A stretch of 25,752 nucleotides of DNA, taken from assembly GCA_900550415.1 (NCBI GenBank), contig URSO01000030.1, positions 1-25,752 on the forward strand. The letters run 5' to 3'. A model generated the notes under the pieces. That model saw only the letters and a program-made list of their open reading frames with translations, ran no database searches and had not been told where the DNA came from. The stretch comes from an uncultured Collinsella sp. (lineage in GTDB: Bacteria; Actinomycetota; Coriobacteriia; Coriobacteriales; Coriobacteriaceae). Below, one piece after another: positions 22,634-25,752 of the stretch. How positions within the stretch are numbered: position 1 is the stretch's first letter; every line of letters starts with the position of its first letter. The position numbers were made by a program, and so were the translations under genes.

Positions 22634-23317
22634 TTAGATGCCGGCGATTGCGAAGTTGAGCAGCTGCTCAGCAAGCGGATACACGGTAACGTCGAAATAG
22701 CGGCCGATCACGTCGATGCCGGTCCACATGGGCAACAGGTACAGAACCAGGATGAGGATGGGCATAGCGTATTTCTGCAGACGGTAATAGTTGTTGAGCG
22801 CCTTGCCTTTGAGGAACGGTACGATGATCGACGAGCCGTCGAGCGGCGGGATCGGGATGAGGTTGAAGAACGCGAGCGACAGGTTGACCACGATAAAGGT
22901 GGCGCCGAAGTTCATGATCTGGGACGCCACGGCAAAGGACATGCTGGCGTAGAGGTTGCCGTACATTGCGTGCATGAGGGCGGCCGCGAGGCACGCGAGC
23001 GCGATGTTCGATGCGGGGCCGGCTGCGCTCACTAGGACCTCGTCACGCTTGGGGTGCTTGAGGTTGTTAAGGTAGACGGGCACGGGCTTGGCGAAGGCGA
23101 ACACCGGGCCGCCGGCCGCGAGCATGAGCAGCGGCAGGATGATGGTGCCAAACGGGTCGATATGGTTAAGCGGGTTGAGCGACACGCGGCCGCGCGAACG
23201 GGCCGTCTTGTCGCCGAGCGCCCAGGCCGCGGCGGCGTGTGCGCTCTCGTGGATCACGATGCCCACGATGACGGCGACGGCGCTGGCGAGCAGGTTCATG
23301 AGGTAGCTGCTGGACAT
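22634..23317 (-). CDS. M50 site-2 protease family membrane metalloprotease
   Basis: A 227-aa integral membrane zinc metalloprotease of the compact site-2 protease group (M50B). The zinc motif HESAH (His23, Glu24, His27) is inside the first hydrophobic helix, followed by a RVSLNPLNHIDPFGT block and the third-ligand segment IPIPPLDGS with Asp160. Several further hydrophobic segments follow. Family members cleave membrane-anchored regulators or remnant signal peptides. It has no PDZ domain. The start at 23317 has AGGGGAG upstream and lies 9 bases after the small membrane protein. Such short M50 genes often neighbour scpAB in Gram-positive bacteria, though the meaning is unclear. Confidence 0.9.
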   Translation of the reverse strand: MSSSYLMNLLASAVAVIVGIVIHESAHAAAAWALGDKTARSRGRVSLNPLNHIDPFGTIILPLLMLAAGGPVFAFAKPVPVYLNNLKHPKRDEVLVSAAGPASNIALACLAAALMHAMYGNLYASMSFAVASQIMNFGATFIVVNLSLAFFNLIPIPPLDGSSIIVPFLKGKALNNYYRLQKYAMPILILVLYLLPMWTGIDVIGRYFDVTVYPLAEQLLNFAIAGI

Positions 23318-23326
23318 GGCGCTCCC

Positions 23327-23623
23327 CTAGCGGACGCGACGCGAGGCGCGCGTGAGCAGGTAGTCGATCACAAACAGGATCACGGCGACGGTGGCGTAAT
23401 CCAGGCGGAACACGCCGCCAAATGGCGACGTGATGACGCCGTAGCCGGCGATGACGCTCGGCAGCGCGCGCGAAAGCTCAACGACAAAGCCGACGATCTG
23501 CAGCTTGGCGGTGAGGCCGCTAAAGCACAGCAGCACGGTCATCGCGCTCATAAAGATGCCGCAGATGCGACAGGCGATGGCGATGATGCTCATCGCCACG
23601 GCAGCGGCCTTACGAGAGTTCAC
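23327..23623 (-). CDS. Small membrane protein, 98 aa, unknown function
   Basis: A short hydrophobic protein with no recognised family. The start is best placed at GTG 23623, preceded by AGAGGAGA with a 7-base spacer and overlapping the ABC-F stop codon by 14 bases. That placement leaves a short basic N terminus (VNSRK), a hydrophobic stretch about 7-36, a second about 43-64, and a third about 77-90, ending in a basic tail RASRRVR. This resembles a three-segment membrane protein. The GTG start and coupling to both neighbours argue for a real gene. It could assist the M50 protease or the ABC-F protein, but there is no sequence evidence for either. Confidence 0.65.
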   Translation of the reverse strand: MNSRKAAAVAMSIIAIACRICGIFMSAMTVLLCFSGLTAKLQIVGFVVELSRALPSVIAGYGVITSPFGGVFRLDYATVAVILFVIDYLLTRASRRVR

Positions 23624-25643
23624 GCGCGGTCTCCTCTTCGATCTGGGTGGAAAGCTCCAGCCATTCGTCCTCGAGCTTGGGTAGCTCTTGCTTAAGGCCG
23701 TTATATTCCCCCAGCGCGGCGTTGAACTTGTCTTGATCGGCATAAAGCTCTTCGCTTGCCATCAATTCCATAAGCTCGTCATAGCGGACACGCTTTTTGT
23801 CGAGCTCCGTCTCGATCTTCTTGAGCTGGTTGCGCACGCCCTTGAGTTTTTTATTGAGCGCGGCGCGGGCTTGGGCCTCGGCGCGCTTTTGCTCCTTGGT
23901 CTTTTTGCCCTCGGCAGGCTTAGGCGCCGCGGCGGGGGTGTCGGCCTGGGCGGCGCTTGCCTTGGCGGACTTGGTCGTGGCCGGCGCGCTCTCCGTGGAC
24001 GCCTCGGCGGCGGCGCGGGCTGCGAGGTCCTCGCGCTTGTAGAGGTAGTAGTCGTAGTCGCCGTCGTAGACCGTGACCTTGCCGTCGCGGATGTCGATGA
24101 CGCGGTTGGCCACGGCGCGTACCAGGTGCTCGTCGTGGCTGATCAGCACGATGGTGCCGGGGAAGTTTTGCAGGGCGTTCTCGAGCATATCCACCGAGTC
24201 GATGTCCAAGTGGTTGGTGGGCTCGTCCAGGCACAGGAGCGCCTCGGGGGCCACAAGCATCTTTGCCAGGGCCAGACGCGCCTTTTCACCGCCGGAGAGG
24301 ACGCGTACCTGCTTTTCGATTGCGTCGTTGTCGCTAAACAGGAAGGCACCCAGCAGGCTGCGCTGCTGCGGCACGGTCCACTTGGGCGTGACGGTGTCGA
24401 TCTCTTGCAGGACGGTGTTGGACTCGGTCATGCCCTCGAGCGCGTGCTGGGCATAGTAGGCGACGCCGACGTTGGTGCCCAGATCGCGGGTGCCGGTGGT
24501 GGGCGGCTCCAGGCCGGCGAGGATCTTCATGAGCGTGGACTTACCGGCGCCGTTGGGGCCGACGAGCGCCACATGCTCGCCGCGGTAGAGCTTGAGGTCG
24601 ATGTCGCTGTAGATGTGCTTGTCGCCGTAGGACTTGGCCACGCCCTCGAGCCCCACGACCATGTCGCCGGAGCGCGGCGGGTCGGGGAACTTAAAGTCGA
24701 TGTGCTTGTGGCCCTCGGGTAGGATGACAAGCTCCTTTTTGATCTGCTCGATCTTGCGGATGCGCTCCTGAGCCTGGGCAGCCTTGGTGGGCTTGTAGCG
24801 GAACTTGTCAACGAAGACCTGCATATGGGCGATGTCGCGCTCCTGGGCGGCGCGCTTGGCGCGCATCTGCTCCAGGTTGTCCTCGCGCTGCTTGAGGTAG
24901 CTACTGTAGTTGCCGGTGTAGGTGGTCACGCGGCGGTTTTCGAGAGCGGCGACATGGTCGACGCAGGCGTCCATGAAAGCGCGGTCGTGGCTGACGATGA
25001 GCACGGCGCCATCGTAGTTGGCGATAAAGCCGCGCAGCCACTGGACGCTTTCGAGGTCCAGGTGGTTGGTGGGCTCGTCCAGAAGCAGCAGGTCGGGGTG
25101 ACGCAGGAAGAGCTTGGCCAGCGCGATGCGCATCTGCCAGCCGCCCGAGAACTCGGAGCACGGGCGCTCAAAGTCGGTGACCTTAAAGCCAAGGCCGGAC
25201 AGGATCTTGCGGGCGTTGCTCTCGAGCTCGTAGCCGCCCAGGTGCTCAAAGCGGTCCTGGACCTGGCCGTACTCGTTAAGGAGCGCGTCAACGTCCTTGC
25301 CCTGTTCGGAGAGCTCAGTGATCTGGGCCTGCAGCTCGTTGGCGCGCTCGCCCATGCGGCGGATTTCTTTGGCGGCGGCCATGACCTCAGCGAGGATGGT
25401 GGTGTCCTTTTGTTCCAGATTAGTTTCCTGCTCTAGGTAGCCCACCTGGCAGTCCTTTGCGTACTGGACCTGGCCGGAGTCGGGACTGTCGATGCCCATG
25501 ATGATTTTGAGCATGGTGGTCTTGCCGGCACCATTTGGTCCAACCAGCGCATAGCGCTCGCCGGCATTGATCTGAAGCGTGGCGCCGGAGAACAGCACGC
25601 GGGCGCCAAAGCTTTTCTCGATCTTGTCTGCAAGGAGAATCAT
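23610..25643 (-). CDS. ABC-F family ATPase (ribosome-associated, YdiF-like)
   Basis: A 677-aa soluble protein with two ATP-binding cassettes and no membrane segments. The first Walker A is GPNGAGKT at residues 35-42, with signature FSGGWQMRIALAKLFL and Walker B LLLLDEPTNHLDLES; the second has GPNGAGKST, LSGGEKARLALAKML and CLDEPTNHLDIDS. The inter-domain linker (with FRYKPTKAAQAQERIRKIEQ) is typical of ABC-F, as is the long C-terminal coiled coil after an Ala/Pro-rich stretch. ABC-F proteins act on the ribosomal E site; some give antibiotic resistance, others (YdiF/YfmR/Uup types) aid translation. It looks housekeeping, but resistance cannot be excluded. The ATG at 25643 has GAAGGTGA upstream; in-frame sequence further up runs into the tRNA terminator. 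Confidence 0.92.
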   Translation of the reverse strand: MILLADKIEKSFGARVLFSGATLQINAGERYALVGPNGAGKTTMLKIIMGIDSPDSGQVQYAKDCQVGYLEQETNLEQKDTTILAEVMAAAKEIRRMGERANELQAQITELSEQGKDVDALLNEYGQVQDRFEHLGGYELESNARKILSGLGFKVTDFERPCSEFSGGWQMRIALAKLFLRHPDLLLLDEPTNHLDLESVQWLRGFIANYDGAVLIVSHDRAFMDACVDHVAALENRRVTTYTGNYSSYLKQREDNLEQMRAKRAAQERDIAHMQVFVDKFRYKPTKAAQAQERIRKIEQIKKELVILPEGHKHIDFKFPDPPRSGDMVVGLEGVAKSYGDKHIYSDIDLKLYRGEHVALVGPNGAGKSTLMKILAGLEPPTTGTRDLGTNVGVAYYAQHALEGMTESNTVLQEIDTVTPKWTVPQQRSLLGAFLFSDNDAIEKQVRVLSGGEKARLALAKMLVAPEALLCLDEPTNHLDIDSVDMLENALQNFPGTIVLISHDEHLVRAVANRVIDIRDGKVTVYDGDYDYYLYKREDLAARAAAEASTESAPATTKSAKASAAQADTPAAAPKPAEGKKTKEQKRAEAQARAALNKKLKGVRNQLKKIETELDKKRVRYDELMELMASEELYADQDKFNAALGEYNGLKQELPKLEDEWLELSTQIEEETARELS

Positions 25644-25669
25644 GTATCCATCACCTTCGCACTTTGACC

Positions 25670-25701
25670 AATAAGAAAAAAGGACCCGGTCTCCCGGGTC
25701 C
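25670..25701 (-). terminator. Rho-independent terminator of the right-edge tRNA
   Basis: Read leftward, GGACCCGG-gaga-CCGGGTCC is an 8-bp stem followed by six T's and TTCTTATT-type sequence. It begins 11 bases after the tRNA CCA and ends before the ABC-F ribosome binding site. The 26 bases left before the ABC-F start hold no clear promoter. Confidence 0.85.
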
Positions 25702-25712
25702 CCATTAAGTTC

Positions 25713-25752
25713 TGGTGGGCGATACAAGATTCGAACTTGTGACCCCATCCGT
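25713..25752 (-). tRNA. Partial tRNA, 3' half (valine possible)
   Basis: The minus-strand 3' half of a tRNA: variable loop, T-arm ACAAG-TTCGAAT-CTTGT, acceptor half ATCGCCC, discriminator A and encoded CCA. The anticodon is beyond the window edge. The visible anticodon stem half GGATG is preceded by A37 and C38; the acceptor sequence resembles tRNA-Val genes I recall, but the isotype is not proven. Confidence 0.85.

Noticed and set aside
23610..25748. A longer ABC-F protein starting at 25748
   Set aside because: The extra 35 residues would be encoded by the tRNA 3' half and its terminator; the ATG at 25643 gives the normal family start.

Overview
The window is chromosomal, gene-dense and almost entirely housekeeping. 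It fits a moderately high-GC actinobacterium of the Coriobacteriia type, with Collinsella or a close relative as best guess. Three things suggest this: the actinobacterial pairing of a GarA-like FHA protein with a MerR regulator near a pgsA gene; the mixture of actinobacterial genes with families common in Firmicutes and Coriobacteria (DegV, DUF1836, PDZ/radical-SAM DUF512 beside der); and strong AAAGGAGGT-type ribosome binding sites. The genus is an inference that only a database search could confirm.

Layout. Bases 1-3240 hold a leftward MGDG-synthase/UgtP-type glycosyltransferase, a divergent thioredoxin reductase (trxB), and a DUF1836 helix-turn-helix regulator, with clear hairpin terminators after trxB and after the regulator. 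From about 3.26 to 8.1 kb everything runs leftward: pgsA-type phosphatidyltransferase, FHA protein, FtsR-like MerR regulator, apt, a secreted NlpC/P60 cell-wall peptidase, then (after a terminator) a DegV-family protein. A 245-base gene-free stretch (8114-8358) holds a candidate pgsA promoter and a nested inverted repeat; it is followed by a terminator and a tRNA-Pro(GGG) gene.

From about 8.56 to 25.64 kb there are 18 consecutive leftward genes with tiny gaps or overlaps. In transcription order they are an ABC-F ATPase, a small membrane protein, an M50 metalloprotease, scpA, scpB, rluB, cmk, plsC, ispH, DUF512, der, plsY, gpsA, rpe, a cysteine desulfurase, a Nif3 protein, a coiled-coil/zinc-ribbon protein and coaBC. 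I find no convincing internal terminator. The right edge carries the 3' half of another tRNA gene followed by its terminator.

How the genes work together. Several themes recur. Phospholipid and glycolipid synthesis is represented by gpsA (glycerol-3-phosphate), plsY and plsC (acylation to phosphatidate), pgsA (phospholipid headgroup) and the glycosyltransferase (glycolipid), with DegV as a possible fatty-acid carrier. Chromosome segregation and ribosome assembly are represented by scpA/scpB, der, rluB and the ABC-F protein. Cofactor and precursor supply is represented by coaBC, ispH, the cysteine desulfurase, cmk, apt and rpe.

I found no mobile element, CRISPR array, phage or defence gene, and no clear evidence of a new multi-gene system. 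The points most worth a second look are the GarA-like N-terminal motif of the FHA protein, the HX4E variant in PlsC, the coupled small membrane protein, the degenerate zinc ribbon, and two unexplained inverted-repeat elements in intergenic DNA.
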